Source: Pseudomonas japonica (GTDB taxonomy: Bacteria; Pseudomonadota; Gammaproteobacteria; Pseudomonadales; Pseudomonadaceae). From it: 64,000 nucleotides of DNA. The translations under genes and the position numbers were made by a program. Location: contig NZ_JAAMQU010000010.1 of NCBI RefSeq assembly GCF_013522925.1, positions 181,110 through 245,109 of the forward strand, given 5' to 3'. The notes under the pieces are model-generated. The model was not told the origin of the DNA, ran no database searches, and was given only the letters and a program-made list of their open reading frames with translations. Below, in pieces: positions 7,890 through 17,178 of the stretch (position 1 is the first letter of the stretch; each line of letters begins with the position of its first letter).

Positions 7890-10283
7890 TCAGTGCAACA
7901 GCGGGCCGGCTGTTGGCAGGCTGCCGCCGTTACGCCGCACTATCAGGAACCGCGCGAGCGCTGGAAGCAGCCACAGCGCGCCAAACATGTTCCACAACAG
8001 CATGAAGGTGAGCATCAACCCCATGTCGGCCTGGAACTTGATAGCCGAGAACATCCAGGTGGCCACGCCAATGGCCAGGCACAGCCCGGTGAACAGCACG
8101 GCTTTGCCGGTGGAACGCAGGGTCTGGTAATAGGCTTCCTGCAGGGGCAACCCGGCGCGTAGGAAACTGGCCAGGCGGCTGTAGATGTAAATGCCGTAAT
8201 CCACGCCAATGCCCACCCCGAGGGCGATCACCGGCAGCGTGGCGACCTTCACCCCGATCCTCATGGCCGCCATCAGCGCGTTGCCCAGCACCGAAGTCAG
8301 CACCAGCGGCAGTACGATGCACAGCGTTGCCGCCAGCGAACGGAAGGTGATGAAGCACATCACCGCGACGCACAGGTATACCAGCCCGAGGATGATCAAT
8401 TCGGCCGAGGCGATCACTTCGTTGGTGGCCGCTTCCACGCCAGCATTGCCCGCCGCCAGCAGGAAGGTCATGCCCTCGCGGTCGTGCTCGGCGGCGAACG
8501 CCTGCACCGTGGCGGTCACCGCCTTGAGCGTCTGCGCCTTGTGGTCATTGAGGAACACCAGTACCGGCGCCAGCGAACAATTGGCGTTGTACAGGCTGTC
8601 CGCGCGGGCGATGGAATTGTTGAGTACGTCCTGGTTGCGCGACAGGCTTTCCCATTTCAGGCTGCCCTCGTTCATGCCCTTGATCACTTGCTTGGACACG
8701 GTCACCAGCGACACGGCCGATTGCACGCCGGGCGTGGCTTCCAGGGCCCAGCTGAGGTCGTCGATGGCCGCCATTACCGGATAGCTGGAGCATTGCTCGG
8801 CGCCGGTCTTGACCATCACCACCAGCACGTCGGAACTGGTGGAGTAATGCTGGATGATGAACGCGTTGTCGCGGTTGTAGCGCGAATCGGCTCGCAATTC
8901 CGGCGCGCCTTGGTCGAGGTCGCCGATCTGCAACCGCTGGCTGTACCAGAGGCCGGCGGCGAAGGCCACCAGTGCCAGCACCAGGGATACCCGGGCAACC
9001 CGTGGGCTGGCAAAGCCGGACAGCACCCGCCAGAACCGATGGTCGCGGTGGGCATTGCGACGGCTGCGTTCTATTGCGCGGCCGCTGATGCCCGCGTAGG
9101 AAATAGCTACAGGCAACAGGATCAGGTTGGTGAACACGATCACCGCCACCCCTACCGAAGCGCCGATCGCCAGTTCCCGGATTACTCCGATATCAATCAC
9201 CAGCAGTGTGATAAAGCCCACGGCGTCGGCGAGGATGGCGATCATGCCGGGCAGGAACAGCTGGCGGAAAGTGCGCCGCGCCGCGATCAAGGCGTTATCC
9301 GCATCGCCGGACTGCAAGGCGATACCGTTGATTTTCTGCACCCCATGAGAAATACCGATGGCGAAAATCAGGAACGGCACCAGCATGGAGTAAGGGTCCA
9401 GGCCAAAGCCCAACGCGTGCATCAAGCCAAGCTGCCACACCACTGCCACCAAGGTGGCCAGCAGCACTGCGACCGTGCTGCGCAGGCAGCGTGTGAAGGC
9501 CAGCAGCAGTACAAGGGTGACCAGCAGCACCACGGCGAAGAACATCACCACCATGAACAGCCCGTCGATGAGGTCGCCTACCTTTTTGGCAAACCCGACG
9601 ATGTGAATCCGTACCTGGGGGTTTTGCGCCTGGTACTTGTCGCGCACCTTGTCCTCGAGGGCGTGGGACAGCTGACGGTAATCGAGCTGCACGACCGCGC
9701 TGGGGTTCTGCGGGTCGGCATAGCGCTCCAGCAGCGGCACCTCGATGATCGTGGAGCGGAAGTCATTGGCGACCATCCGCCCTACCAGCCCGGACTTGAG
9801 CACGTTGTCCCGCAGCTTGCCAAGGCTCGGGGCGGAGCCGTCGTAACCAGGAGGGATGATTTCACCGCCGGCAAAGCCTTCCTCGGTGACTTCGGTCCAG
9901 CGCACACTGGGGCTCCAGAGCGATTTGAGCCCGGCGCGGTCTACCCCGGGCAGGTAAAACAGCTCGTCGTTGATCTGCCGCAGGGTGTCCATATAGGCGG
10001 GCTGAAAGATATCGCCGTCGGTGGCTTCCACGGAAATGCGCAGGGTGTTGCCCAGGTTCGCCAGGTCGTTGCGGTGGGCCATCATGTTCTGGATGTAAGG
10101 GTGGCCCAGCGGGATCATCTTCTCGAAGCTGGTGGAGGGGCGTATCTGCAACGCCTGCCAGAACAGCATCACGCTGGTGATCAGGCACAGGCCGATGACT
10201 GCCAGGCGATGGTCGAAGATCAGCCGTTCGAGCAAGCCGGCGCGTTGGGACTCGGGCGGCGGGGGTACGGTCGCCTGGTTCAT
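7890..10283 (-). CDS. RND-superfamily exporter (MMPL-type)
   Basis: 797-residue inner-membrane transporter with the RND layout: one TM helix near residue 25-45, a large periplasmic loop (about 60-245), five TM helices (about 250-425), TM7, a second periplasmic loop (about 450-640) and five C-terminal TMs ending in a GVGIGVDYGIY segment. Two halves each contain the SSD-like G-V-GIGV(D/S)-G repeat. Start ATG overlaps the stop of the upstream YCF48 gene (ATGA), so the two are translationally coupled. This pair is conserved in Pseudomonas, often near lipid or sterol-type metabolism genes; the substrate is unknown, probably a lipid or hydrophobic compound. Confidence 0.85.
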   Translation of the reverse strand: MNQATVPPPPESQRAGLLERLIFDHRLAVIGLCLITSVMLFWQALQIRPSTSFEKMIPLGHPYIQNMMAHRNDLANLGNTLRISVEATDGDIFQPAYMDTLRQINDELFYLPGVDRAGLKSLWSPSVRWTEVTEEGFAGGEIIPPGYDGSAPSLGKLRDNVLKSGLVGRMVANDFRSTIIEVPLLERYADPQNPSAVVQLDYRQLSHALEDKVRDKYQAQNPQVRIHIVGFAKKVGDLIDGLFMVVMFFAVVLLVTLVLLLAFTRCLRSTVAVLLATLVAVVWQLGLMHALGFGLDPYSMLVPFLIFAIGISHGVQKINGIALQSGDADNALIAARRTFRQLFLPGMIAILADAVGFITLLVIDIGVIRELAIGASVGVAVIVFTNLILLPVAISYAGISGRAIERSRRNAHRDHRFWRVLSGFASPRVARVSLVLALVAFAAGLWYSQRLQIGDLDQGAPELRADSRYNRDNAFIIQHYSTSSDVLVVMVKTGAEQCSSYPVMAAIDDLSWALEATPGVQSAVSLVTVSKQVIKGMNEGSLKWESLSRNQDVLNNSIARADSLYNANCSLAPVLVFLNDHKAQTLKAVTATVQAFAAEHDREGMTFLLAAGNAGVEAATNEVIASAELIILGLVYLCVAVMCFITFRSLAATLCIVLPLVLTSVLGNALMAAMRIGVKVATLPVIALGVGIGVDYGIYIYSRLASFLRAGLPLQEAYYQTLRSTGKAVLFTGLCLAIGVATWMFSAIKFQADMGLMLTFMLLWNMFGALWLLPALARFLIVRRNGGSLPTAGPLLH

Positions 10284-11266
10284 TGCACAGCCTCCCTGGT
10301 TGCGTTTGCCTCTGAGCGGCGGGCGCCGCCCTGCCCCACCAGCCACAGCTCGCCCCCCGGTGCCTCGGCTACCGCCGCCAGCGATTGCCGGTCCGGGCGA
10401 ATGAACGCATTGAAGGTCGCGCCGTTATCGTTGCTGCGCAGCACCGCGCCGCCATTGCCCACGATCACCAGCCCACCGTTGCTCAGCAACGCGCCGCCTG
10501 CCAGCCCACTGTTCACCGGCGCCTGCTCTGTACCTGGGGTAACCGCTTCCCAGTTGTTGCCATCGTCGGTGGAACGCAACAGGTTGCCGCGCAAGCCGTA
10601 AATCAACACCGTGCCGGGTTCCCGGGTGGGCAGCACACCGAAGAGCGAGCCGTCATAAGGGGATTCGAGCCGTTCCCATTGTTCTCCGCCGTCGCGGGAG
10701 CGGAACAGGCTGCCCTGCTCGCCAACGATGAACAGGCTGCCATCGCCGCTGGCGCCAATGCCGTTGAGGTGCAGCTGGTCGGGGTTGTCCACGCGCTCGC
10801 TGGCATCTTCCCAATTTGCCCCACCGTCGCGGGTGGCCAACAGTTGCCCGTAGGCACCCACGGCCAAGCCGCGCTGAGCGTCGGCAAACCATACGTCCAG
10901 CAATGGCGCCTCGCGGGCGAGGTCTTCGTGCTGCAATTGCCAGTGGAGGCCGCCGTCGCTGGTGGCGAGTATCTGTGCATCGTGGCCCACCGCCCAGCCC
11001 TGCTGGGCATCGGCGAAATAAACGGCCGTCAGCAGAGCATGGGTCGGCGCTTCGGCGAGTTGCCAGTGCTCGCCCGCGGTATCGGAAAAAAGAATCTGCC
11101 CCCGGGCGCCGACCGCCACCAGCCGCTCACCTGTGTTGGTGACGTCCAGCAGCAAGCCATGAAGGGCCCGTTCAGCGGCAGCCTCGAGTGGCTTGGGTGG
11201 GTTTGCAGCTGCCGCGCAATACAGCGGGGCCAGCAATGAAAGCGCGAGCAAAAGCGTTTTCCCCAT
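10280..11266 (-). CDS. YCF48/BNR-repeat beta-propeller protein, secreted
   Basis: 328 residues with Sec signal MGKTLLLALSLLAPLYCAAAA and good ribosome site AAGGAAGG. The rest is a series of BNR-like blades of the form F-S-D/R-D-G-G--W (LFSDTAGEHWQ, LATSDGGLHWQ, LATRDGGANWE, LFRSRDGGEQWE, LLRSTDDGNNWE, LRSNDNGATFN), typical of the photosystem II stability factor YCF48 family. Probably a periplasmic partner of the RND exporter, with which its stop codon overlaps. The in-frame extension upstream of this Met lacks a signal. Confidence 0.85.
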   Translation of the reverse strand: MGKTLLLALSLLAPLYCAAAANPPKPLEAAAERALHGLLLDVTNTGERLVAVGARGQILFSDTAGEHWQLAEAPTHALLTAVYFADAQQGWAVGHDAQILATSDGGLHWQLQHEDLAREAPLLDVWFADAQRGLAVGAYGQLLATRDGGANWEDASERVDNPDQLHLNGIGASGDGSLFIVGEQGSLFRSRDGGEQWERLESPYDGSLFGVLPTREPGTVLIYGLRGNLLRSTDDGNNWEAVTPGTEQAPVNSGLAGGALLSNGGLVIVGNGGAVLRSNDNGATFNAFIRPDRQSLAAVAEAPGGELWLVGQGGARRSEANATREAVQ

Positions 11267-11377
11267 GGAGCCTTCCTTTGTTGTTGTTAGTGGCGGCCAG
11301 GAGGAGGTATAGCGCACAACCTACCCCTGCCGGGAGGCCATTCACGCTGGCGATAAGGCGAGTGCGGCCCATCGCAT

Positions 11378-11407
11378 GGCGCGCCCTGCCGCTGAACAGG
11401 GCACGCC
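11378..11407. other. Hairpin between pepN and the YCF48 gene
   Basis: Arms GGCGCGCCCTG and CAGGGCACGCC (one mismatch) with an 8-nt loop, directly downstream of pepN in its direction of transcription. A possible terminator, but without a U-tract. Confidence 0.35.
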
Positions 11408-11414
11408 GTGGCGG

Positions 11415-14072
11415 TTACGCGAGGCTTTTGCTGACCACCTCAAACACATCGCTGGACAGCGGGCCGCTGGCCTTGATGCGCTCCAGCTCGCCTTTCATCA
11501 ACGCCTGGCGCGCACCGCCGAACTTGCGCCAGCGGGTAAGCGGCGTGAGCTGGCGCGAGGCGATCTGCGGGTTGAGCGCGTTGAGCTGGATCACCAGGTC
11601 CGCCAGGAAGCGGTAGCCGCTGCCGTCGGGCGCATGGAAGTTGATGTGGTTTTGCCCGGCGAACGCGCCGATCAGTGCACGTACCTTGTTGGGGTTGCGC
11701 AGGCTGAATGCCGGATGCTCCATCAACGCCTTCACGCGCTCCAGGCCGCCAGGCAACGTGCTGGCCGCCTGCACGCTGAACCACTGGTCCATCACCAGCG
11801 GGTTGTCCTTGAAGTGCTCGGCGAAGGCTTCCAGCGCCTTGGCACGCTCGGCTTCGAATGGCGAATTCACCAGCACAGCCAGTGCGGTCAGCCGCTCGGT
11901 CATGTTGTCGCAATGGTCGTACTGTTCCAGCGCGGCCTTCAGCACTTCATCGCGCCCGCTGAGCATCAGGTAAGACAGCGCGATGTTCTGCAGGCTGCGG
12001 CGAGCGAAATGCTCGGCGCTCGCCTCGTAGGCCGTGTTGCGCGACACCTCGCGGTTGGCGCTGTAGCGGGCCCACAGCGCGTCATAAAGCTCATCGGCAA
12101 TGCGCTTGCGAGCGAATTCCCGCGCGGCGTGAATGGCGTCCACGTCCGCCACTTCGCTCAACTCCATCAGGTAGGCTTCGCCTGGCAGAGAGAGCATTTC
12201 GGCGACCATGGCCTGGTCCAGGCTGTCATCCCTGAGCAGGGTGCCCAGCGCGGTGATCAGGCGAGGGTCTACTTCCAGCGGCTGGCCGGCCTGGTGTTGC
12301 CCGATCAGCTCCTGTAGCACTTGCACCGACAGCTGCTGCCCGGCATCCCAGCGATTGAAGCCGTCGCTGTCGTGCTGCATCAGGAACATCAACTGGTCGC
12401 GGTTGTAAGGGAAGCTCAGCTTGACCGGGGCGCTGAAGCCGCGAAGCAGCGATGGCAGCGGCTTTTCGGCAAGGCCGGTGAAAGTGAAGGTTTGCTCAGC
12501 CTCGGTCACGGCCAGTACGCGGGTGGTAGCGCCGGGCTCGCCTTCGCCGTGCAACTGCAGCGCAATGTCCTCGCCTCGAGCGTTGAGCAGGCCAAGCGCG
12601 ACCGGGATCACGAAGGGCAGCTTTTCGGCGCTTTCCGGGGTGGCCGGGCAGCTTTGGCGGAAGGTCAGGCTGTAGGTACCTGCGCCGGTATCGTATGCCT
12701 CGCTCACCGCCAGCCGCGGCGTGCCCGCCTGGCTGTACCAGCGCTTGAACTGGGTGAGGTCCGCACCATTGGCGTCTTCCATGGCCTTGACGAAATCGTC
12801 GCAGGTCACGGCCTGGCCGTCATGCCGCTCGAAGAAGAGGTCGCTGCCCTTGCGGAAGCCTTCGGCGCCCAGCAGCGTGCGGATCATGCCTACTACTTCA
12901 GCACCCTTTTCGTACACGGTGAGGGTGTAGAAGTTGGAGATTTCCATGAAGCTTGCCGGGCGAACCGGGTGCGCCATCGGGCCGCCGTCCTCGGCGAACT
13001 GGTGTGTACGCAGGTAGGCCACGTCCTCGATGCGCTTCACCGTGGCCGAGTTCATGTCGGCCGAGAAGCCCGCGTCGCGGTAAACCGTGAAGCCTTCCTT
13101 GAGCGACAGCTGGAACCAGTCGCGGCAAGTCACGCGGTTGCCGGTCCAATTGTGGAAGTATTCGTGTGCAACCACCGCTTCGACCCGCTGGTGTGCGGCG
13201 TCGGTGGCGGTTTCGGCCTTGGCCAGCACGCAACTGGAGTTGAAGATGTTCAGGCCCTTGTTTTCCATGGCCCCCATGTTGAAGTCGTTCACGGCCACGA
13301 TCATGAAGATGTCCAGGTCGTATTCACGGCCGTAGACTTCTTCATCCCAGCGCATGGACTTCTTCAGGCTGTTCATGGCGTGCTGGCATTTGTCGATGTT
13401 TTCCGGCTCGACATAAATGCGCAGGGTCACGTCCCCCTTCGTGGCGCGGGTGAACGTGTCTTCGATGCACCACAGGTCACCAGCCACCAGCGCAAACAGG
13501 TAGGCGGGCTTTTTGAACGGATCTTCCCAGGTGGCCCAGTGGCGACCGTCTTCGTCTTCGCCGCTGGCCACCGGGTTGCCGTTGGAGAGCAGAATCGGGT
13601 AACGCTGCTTGTCCGCGCTCAGGCTGGTAGTGAACCGGCTCATCACGTCCGGGCGGTCCAGGTACCAGGTGATCTTGCGGAAGCCTTCGGCTTCGCACTG
13701 GGTGCAGAACATCTTGCCGGACTTGTACAAGCCTTCCAGCGCGGTGTTGGTTTCCGGGTGAATGCGCACGCTGCTGTCCACCGTGAAGCTGGCCGCAGAG
13801 GGCTGCAGCGTGAGGTGGGTGTCGTCGATGTGATAGTCGGCGGCGCCCAGCTCGCGGTCGTCCAGCTTGAGCGACAGCAGTTCCAGCTCCTGGCCGTCGA
13901 GCACCAGCGGCGGCAAGCCTTCGCCTGCCTCGGGGTTACGCCGCATCACCAGCTGGGCGTGCACGAGGGTGTGGTCCTCGTGCAGCTCGAAGGTGAGGTG
14001 GGTTTCGTCGATCAGGTAGTCGGGGGCCTTGTAATCCTTGAGATAGATCGTTTTCGGCTGTTCTGTGCGCAT
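11415..14072 (-). CDS. pepN: Aminopeptidase N (M1 zinc metallopeptidase)
   Basis: 885 residues, the full length of gamma-proteobacterial PepN, which removes N-terminal residues from peptides in the cytoplasm. Visible hallmarks are the exopeptidase motif GAMENKG and the zinc site HEYFHNW plus the downstream Glu in LKEGFTVYRD. The beta-sandwich and C-terminal helical domains follow in normal order. It starts the conserved Pseudomonas block with DUF2797 and yeaC upstream; the gap to the DUF2797 gene is only 12 bp, consistent with an operon. Confidence 0.97.
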   Translation of the reverse strand: MRTEQPKTIYLKDYKAPDYLIDETHLTFELHEDHTLVHAQLVMRRNPEAGEGLPPLVLDGQELELLSLKLDDRELGAADYHIDDTHLTLQPSAASFTVDSSVRIHPETNTALEGLYKSGKMFCTQCEAEGFRKITWYLDRPDVMSRFTTSLSADKQRYPILLSNGNPVASGEDEDGRHWATWEDPFKKPAYLFALVAGDLWCIEDTFTRATKGDVTLRIYVEPENIDKCQHAMNSLKKSMRWDEEVYGREYDLDIFMIVAVNDFNMGAMENKGLNIFNSSCVLAKAETATDAAHQRVEAVVAHEYFHNWTGNRVTCRDWFQLSLKEGFTVYRDAGFSADMNSATVKRIEDVAYLRTHQFAEDGGPMAHPVRPASFMEISNFYTLTVYEKGAEVVGMIRTLLGAEGFRKGSDLFFERHDGQAVTCDDFVKAMEDANGADLTQFKRWYSQAGTPRLAVSEAYDTGAGTYSLTFRQSCPATPESAEKLPFVIPVALGLLNARGEDIALQLHGEGEPGATTRVLAVTEAEQTFTFTGLAEKPLPSLLRGFSAPVKLSFPYNRDQLMFLMQHDSDGFNRWDAGQQLSVQVLQELIGQHQAGQPLEVDPRLITALGTLLRDDSLDQAMVAEMLSLPGEAYLMELSEVADVDAIHAAREFARKRIADELYDALWARYSANREVSRNTAYEASAEHFARRSLQNIALSYLMLSGRDEVLKAALEQYDHCDNMTERLTALAVLVNSPFEAERAKALEAFAEHFKDNPLVMDQWFSVQAASTLPGGLERVKALMEHPAFSLRNPNKVRALIGAFAGQNHINFHAPDGSGYRFLADLVIQLNALNPQIASRQLTPLTRWRKFGGARQALMKGELERIKASGPLSSDVFEVVSKSLA

Positions 14073-14084
14073 GGCCTCGTCCTT

Positions 14085-14915
14085 CTACTGGTGCACGGCG
14101 AGCTGGTAGGCCGTGTATTTGCGAATATTGATCACGCCGGTGTCGAATATCAGGTATTGACCCTTGATGCCGGTCAGGGTGCCTTCGACCACCGGGTCCT
14201 TGTCCAGGTTGAAGCTGGTGATCTTGCCGGGGTACGCCTGCACCGGGTAGCCGATACGAACCACTTCGGCGTCGGGCAGGGGCTGGATCGCCTGCAGGCC
14301 GAAGCGTTCCTGCAACATCGTGATTCCGGCCCCGCAGCTGTCGAACAATTGCTCGCGTACCGCGATCAGGTCCACTTCGGCGGCATCGCCCTTGAGCAGG
14401 GCGCGCCAGTTGGTGCGGTCCGGTACCTGCGAGCGGAACAGGTCTTCCACCAGGCCGGACTGCTGACGCGTGGCCACACGCAGGATCGGCAGCGCCTGGC
14501 TCGCGCCCTGGTCCAACCAGCGCGTGGGCAACTGCGTGGCGCGGGTAATCCCCACCTTGATGCCGGAGCTGTTGGCCAGGTACACAATGTGATCGGTCAT
14601 GCAGAACTGCTCGCCCCAGCTCGGCTCACGGCAGGTGCCGTGCTCGTAGTGGCAGCGCTCGGGGCTCATGATGCACAGGTCGCAGGCCGCCAGCTTGGTC
14701 ATGCAAGGGTAGCAGTAGCCTTGGCTATAGCTGCTTTTGGTGCGCTTGCCGCAATTGGTGCAATGGATGGCCCCAAGGTATTCGAGCTTGAGGCGTTGCC
14801 CGATCAAGCCGTTGAGCGGCACTCGGGTGTCGCCGACACGCAAGTCGTAACAGGCACGGTCGTTTTCGATGCGAATGGCCATTTTGCTGACAGCGCCACG
14901 GCCCAGCTCGGTCAT
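14085..14915 (-). CDS. DUF2797 family protein
   Basis: 276 residues. The N-terminal half has a cluster of paired cysteines (HCTNCGKRTKSS, GYCYPCMTKLAACDLC, then single Cys residues in ERCHYE and GTCREP), likely zinc-binding. The middle resembles a GIY-YIG-type fold segment (HIVYLANSSGIKVGITR), as is typical of DUF2797, followed by a region ending in YLIFDTGVINIRKY. Catalytic competence is not clear. Start is the ATG of MTELG, 9 bp downstream of the yeaC stop. Cytoplasmic; biological role not established for the family. Confidence 0.85.
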   Translation of the reverse strand: MTELGRGAVSKMAIRIENDRACYDLRVGDTRVPLNGLIGQRLKLEYLGAIHCTNCGKRTKSSYSQGYCYPCMTKLAACDLCIMSPERCHYEHGTCREPSWGEQFCMTDHIVYLANSSGIKVGITRATQLPTRWLDQGASQALPILRVATRQQSGLVEDLFRSQVPDRTNWRALLKGDAAEVDLIAVREQLFDSCGAGITMLQERFGLQAIQPLPDAEVVRIGYPVQAYPGKITSFNLDKDPVVEGTLTGIKGQYLIFDTGVINIRKYTAYQLAVHQ

Positions 14916-14926
14916 GGGTGTACCGA

Positions 14927-15187
14927 TCAATGGATGGCATCCGACTTGAACAGGATATTGCCGATGGGCGCGGATTTGGAGCTGCATTCCTGCGGCCCCA
15001 TGTAACCGGTGCGCTGGTCTTCGGGCAGGTTCTGCAGCTCCCAGGCGATCACCGCCTGCAACGACAGCTCCTTCTGCTCCTGGCTAAGCTTGCGGCCATC
15101 GGGCCATTTGCCGATCTCCACGGCGAGCTTGAGGCTCTCGTAGATATCGGGGGTGATGTTTTCGATCATCTCGGCGAAGGTGGTCAT
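14927..15187 (-). CDS. yeaC: YeaC family small protein (DUF1315)
   Basis: 86 residues with the family-typical MTTFAEMIENITPDIY start, KWPDGRKLS and the SAPIG segment near the C-terminus. Small cytoplasmic protein of unknown function, conserved next to DUF2797 and pepN in Pseudomonas. The stop is 11 bp before the DUF2797 start. Confidence 0.9.
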   Translation of the reverse strand: MTTFAEMIENITPDIYESLKLAVEIGKWPDGRKLSQEQKELSLQAVIAWELQNLPEDQRTGYMGPQECSSKSAPIGNILFKSDAIH

Positions 15188-15240
15188 CGCGGTTCCAGGC
15201 TGTTCAAAGTCATGAAGTGTGAGCGAAGGTCAGGCAAGGC

Positions 15241-15315
15241 GAACATAGGCGAGGACGCGCAGTTTACTAGTTGTAAATGAGCATTACGACCGGGCTGGCG
15301 ATCCAGCCTATGTTC
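15241..15315. repeat. Long inverted-repeat noncoding element between yeaC and the rhomboid gene
   Basis: Perfect 10-bp arms GAACATAGGC (15241-15250) and GCCTATGTTC (15306-15315) enclose 55 bp with an inner TTTAC/GTAAA hairpin (15263-15267 and 15273-15277). Flanking bases also resemble each other (GCAAGGC... and ...AACGC). From memory, similar GGCGAGGACGCG...GTAAATGAGCATT tracts occur repeatedly between Pseudomonas genes; this needs checking. No coding potential. Confidence 0.55.
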
Positions 15316-15337
15316 AACGCAGCATCACCGAGCGCAG

Positions 15338-16210
15338 TCAGACTATTTTACGGCGTGCGAGGGCGCCACCCAATAGGCCACTGATACAACCTATCAATAA
15401 CCCGCCCAAATGCGCTCCATTGGCAATATCGCCAAAGCCCAGCACGCTGGCCGCGCCCAGCAAACACAGGCCCAGCCAGGCCAGCATCATGATCAGCACG
15501 CCCTTGGGCATCCGATACAACGGCGAAGGCGCAAGCCAGTTGAACAGCCACAGATGCCCGAGCAGCGCGTAAAGCACGCCGGACAACCCGCCAAACAGGG
15601 CCGGGCCGCTCCACAGGTACTGGGCCAGGTTGGATACTCCGGCCGATAGCAGGGTGAGCCCAGCCAGCGCCCAGGAACCCTGCCGCCACTCGATCCGCCG
15701 GCCGAGTTCCCAGAACCACAGGCCATTCATGGTCAGGTGGAGGATGCCGAAATGGATGAAGATCGGGCTCACCAGCCGCCACCACTGCCCCGCTTCGAGG
15801 GTTTCGATCCAGGGCACGAACCAGGCGTAGTCTCCTTGCTGGTGGAAATCCACGAAGGTCAGCCAATGCAGCGGCTCCAGGTTTTCCCCTAGCAGGCTGA
15901 TGGCTGCAACGATCAGGCAGATGAGCAGCACGCCCGTGGTGACAGGGCTGGCGCGCAGTTGCCGCCAGGCGCCGGCGGCGCGGCCTGGCCCGGGCAAACC
16001 GGGCGGCGCTGTGCTTGGGGCGTTGTCGCCATCCGGGTAGCGCTCGTGAAGCACGCGAACCTGCTCGGCCATGTGCTCGGTGGGCACCCAGAGCACTTGC
16101 TCGTGGCCCTCTTCGGTTACCCGATGCGGCACTTGCAGCCGGCGCAGCAGGCGAACGAAGCCGCCCAGATCATGGGTAACAGGCAGGCGCAGCGCGGGAA
16201 CCGGCTTCAA
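15338..16210 (-). CDS. Rhomboid intramembrane serine protease (GlpG-like)
   Basis: 290 residues. An N-terminal cytoplasmic domain (about 1-85, GlpG type) precedes about six TM helices. Catalytic signature: Ser in FGGLSGVLYALLGH and His in ANGAHLGGLLIG, with the oxyanion histidine/asparagine motif ILHLTMNGLWF in TM2. It cleaves membrane proteins within the bilayer. I propose a TTG start (LKPVPALRL) that overlaps the stop of the upstream metallophosphatase by 4 bp; there is no nearby ATG and further upstream the frame runs through the neighbour. Confidence 0.88.
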   Translation of the reverse strand: MKPVPALRLPVTHDLGGFVRLLRRLQVPHRVTEEGHEQVLWVPTEHMAEQVRVLHERYPDGDNAPSTAPPGLPGPGRAAGAWRQLRASPVTTGVLLICLIVAAISLLGENLEPLHWLTFVDFHQQGDYAWFVPWIETLEAGQWWRLVSPIFIHFGILHLTMNGLWFWELGRRIEWRQGSWALAGLTLLSAGVSNLAQYLWSGPALFGGLSGVLYALLGHLWLFNWLAPSPLYRMPKGVLIMMLAWLGLCLLGAASVLGFGDIANGAHLGGLLIGCISGLLGGALARRKIV

Positions 16211-17178
16211 TGGGCAGGCTCCGGCCGGGTGACATCCACCCACACGAACTTGGCGGGGTCGAGCACGGTTTCGTCATCCAGGCGATACGCGACCATCTTG
16301 CCGTAAAGCACCGCGCTGTAATCCAGGCACGCCAGGTTGGGGCGGATCGGCGCTGGATCACCGCTGCGCCAGTAGTGGCCTACGAACAACAAAGGCTCGT
16401 GCGGGCCGTAGCGCAGCAGCGCACGCTTGTCCCCCGGGCTCAATGGCCTGCGGGCAACGGCGTCAGGCAGCGCATCGGGCTGGAACACCACATCCCCATA
16501 GGTTTGCGGGTCGTCTTCCCAGAACTTGGTACGGAAGAAGGCACGGGTAAGGCCGTCCCCGCCGGTGATGGCCATCCCATCGGGCAGGCGCATGTCGGTG
16601 CCACGCAGCAGGCGATCGAAGACGGTCGCGGCAAAGCTGCCGGATACGCTTGAGGCCTGCACGAAATGCGCATCCACCCGGCCATCAGGGAAGGCTTGGC
16701 GCAGCGGCGTGATGAGGTTGCTGTCCCAGCAGGCATGCACCAGGCGGAACCGCCCTGCATCCACGAACAAAGGCATTTGATAGAACCACTCGAGAAAATC
16801 TTCCCAGTCGCCTGGGTGATGCTCGAACTGGTCCAGCGTTGCCTGGATCAGCCGCTGGTGGCGCGGCGTATGTTCACGCACGTAGGCTTTGCCTGATCCC
16901 GGCAGTGCGGGGGTAACCCAGCCCAGCGCATTGAATTCGTGGTTGCCCATGATGCACCACGCCTGCCCGGCTTCCACCATGTCATGCACGATGTGCAAGG
17001 CCTCGCGGATGCGCGGGCCGCGGTCAATGATGTCGCCGAGGAACACTGCCTGGCGTTGCGGGTGGCGCCATACCCCGCCCTGGCGCCGGTAGCCCAGGGT
17101 ATCGAGCAGGTGTTCCAGGGTGTGTGCGCAGCCGTGTACGTCGCCGATCAGGTCGTACCTTCGGGAAGGGTCGAGCAT
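16207..17178 (-). CDS. Calcineurin-like metallophosphoesterase
   Basis: 323-residue cytoplasmic phosphoesterase. Motifs: DLIGDVHGCA (D-x-H), FLGDIIDRGPR (GD-x-x-DRG), MGNHEFNA (GNHE) and a C-terminal FVGHYW (GHY). This resembles the PP2A-like/Ser-Thr phosphatase-type bacterial family near nadK in Pseudomonas. The ATG overlaps the nadK stop codon by one base (TGATG), so expression is coupled to nadK. Substrate unknown. Confidence 0.9.
   Translation of the reverse strand: MLDPSRRYDLIGDVHGCAHTLEHLLDTLGYRRQGGVWRHPQRQAVFLGDIIDRGPRIREALHIVHDMVEAGQAWCIMGNHEFNALGWVTPALPGSGKAYVREHTPRHQRLIQATLDQFEHHPGDWEDFLEWFYQMPLFVDAGRFRLVHACWDSNLITPLRQAFPDGRVDAHFVQASSVSGSFAATVFDRLLRGTDMRLPDGMAITGGDGLTRAFFRTKFWEDDPQTYGDVVFQPDALPDAVARRPLSPGDKRALLRYGPHEPLLFVGHYWRSGDPAPIRPNLACLDYSAVLYGKMVAYRLDDETVLDPAKFVWVDVTRPEPAH

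Noticed and set aside
8484..10601. 705-codon open frame antisense to the RND exporter
   Set aside because: Shadow; the exporter on the minus strand has full RND topology.
12321..15005. Very long plus-strand open frame (894 codons) opposite pepN and neighbours
   Set aside because: It is the antisense shadow of high-GC genes with strong codon bias. The minus strand carries pepN, DUF2797 and yeaC with clear motifs; the shadow has no recognisable domain and is rich in His, Val, Arg and Gln as expected for such shadows.
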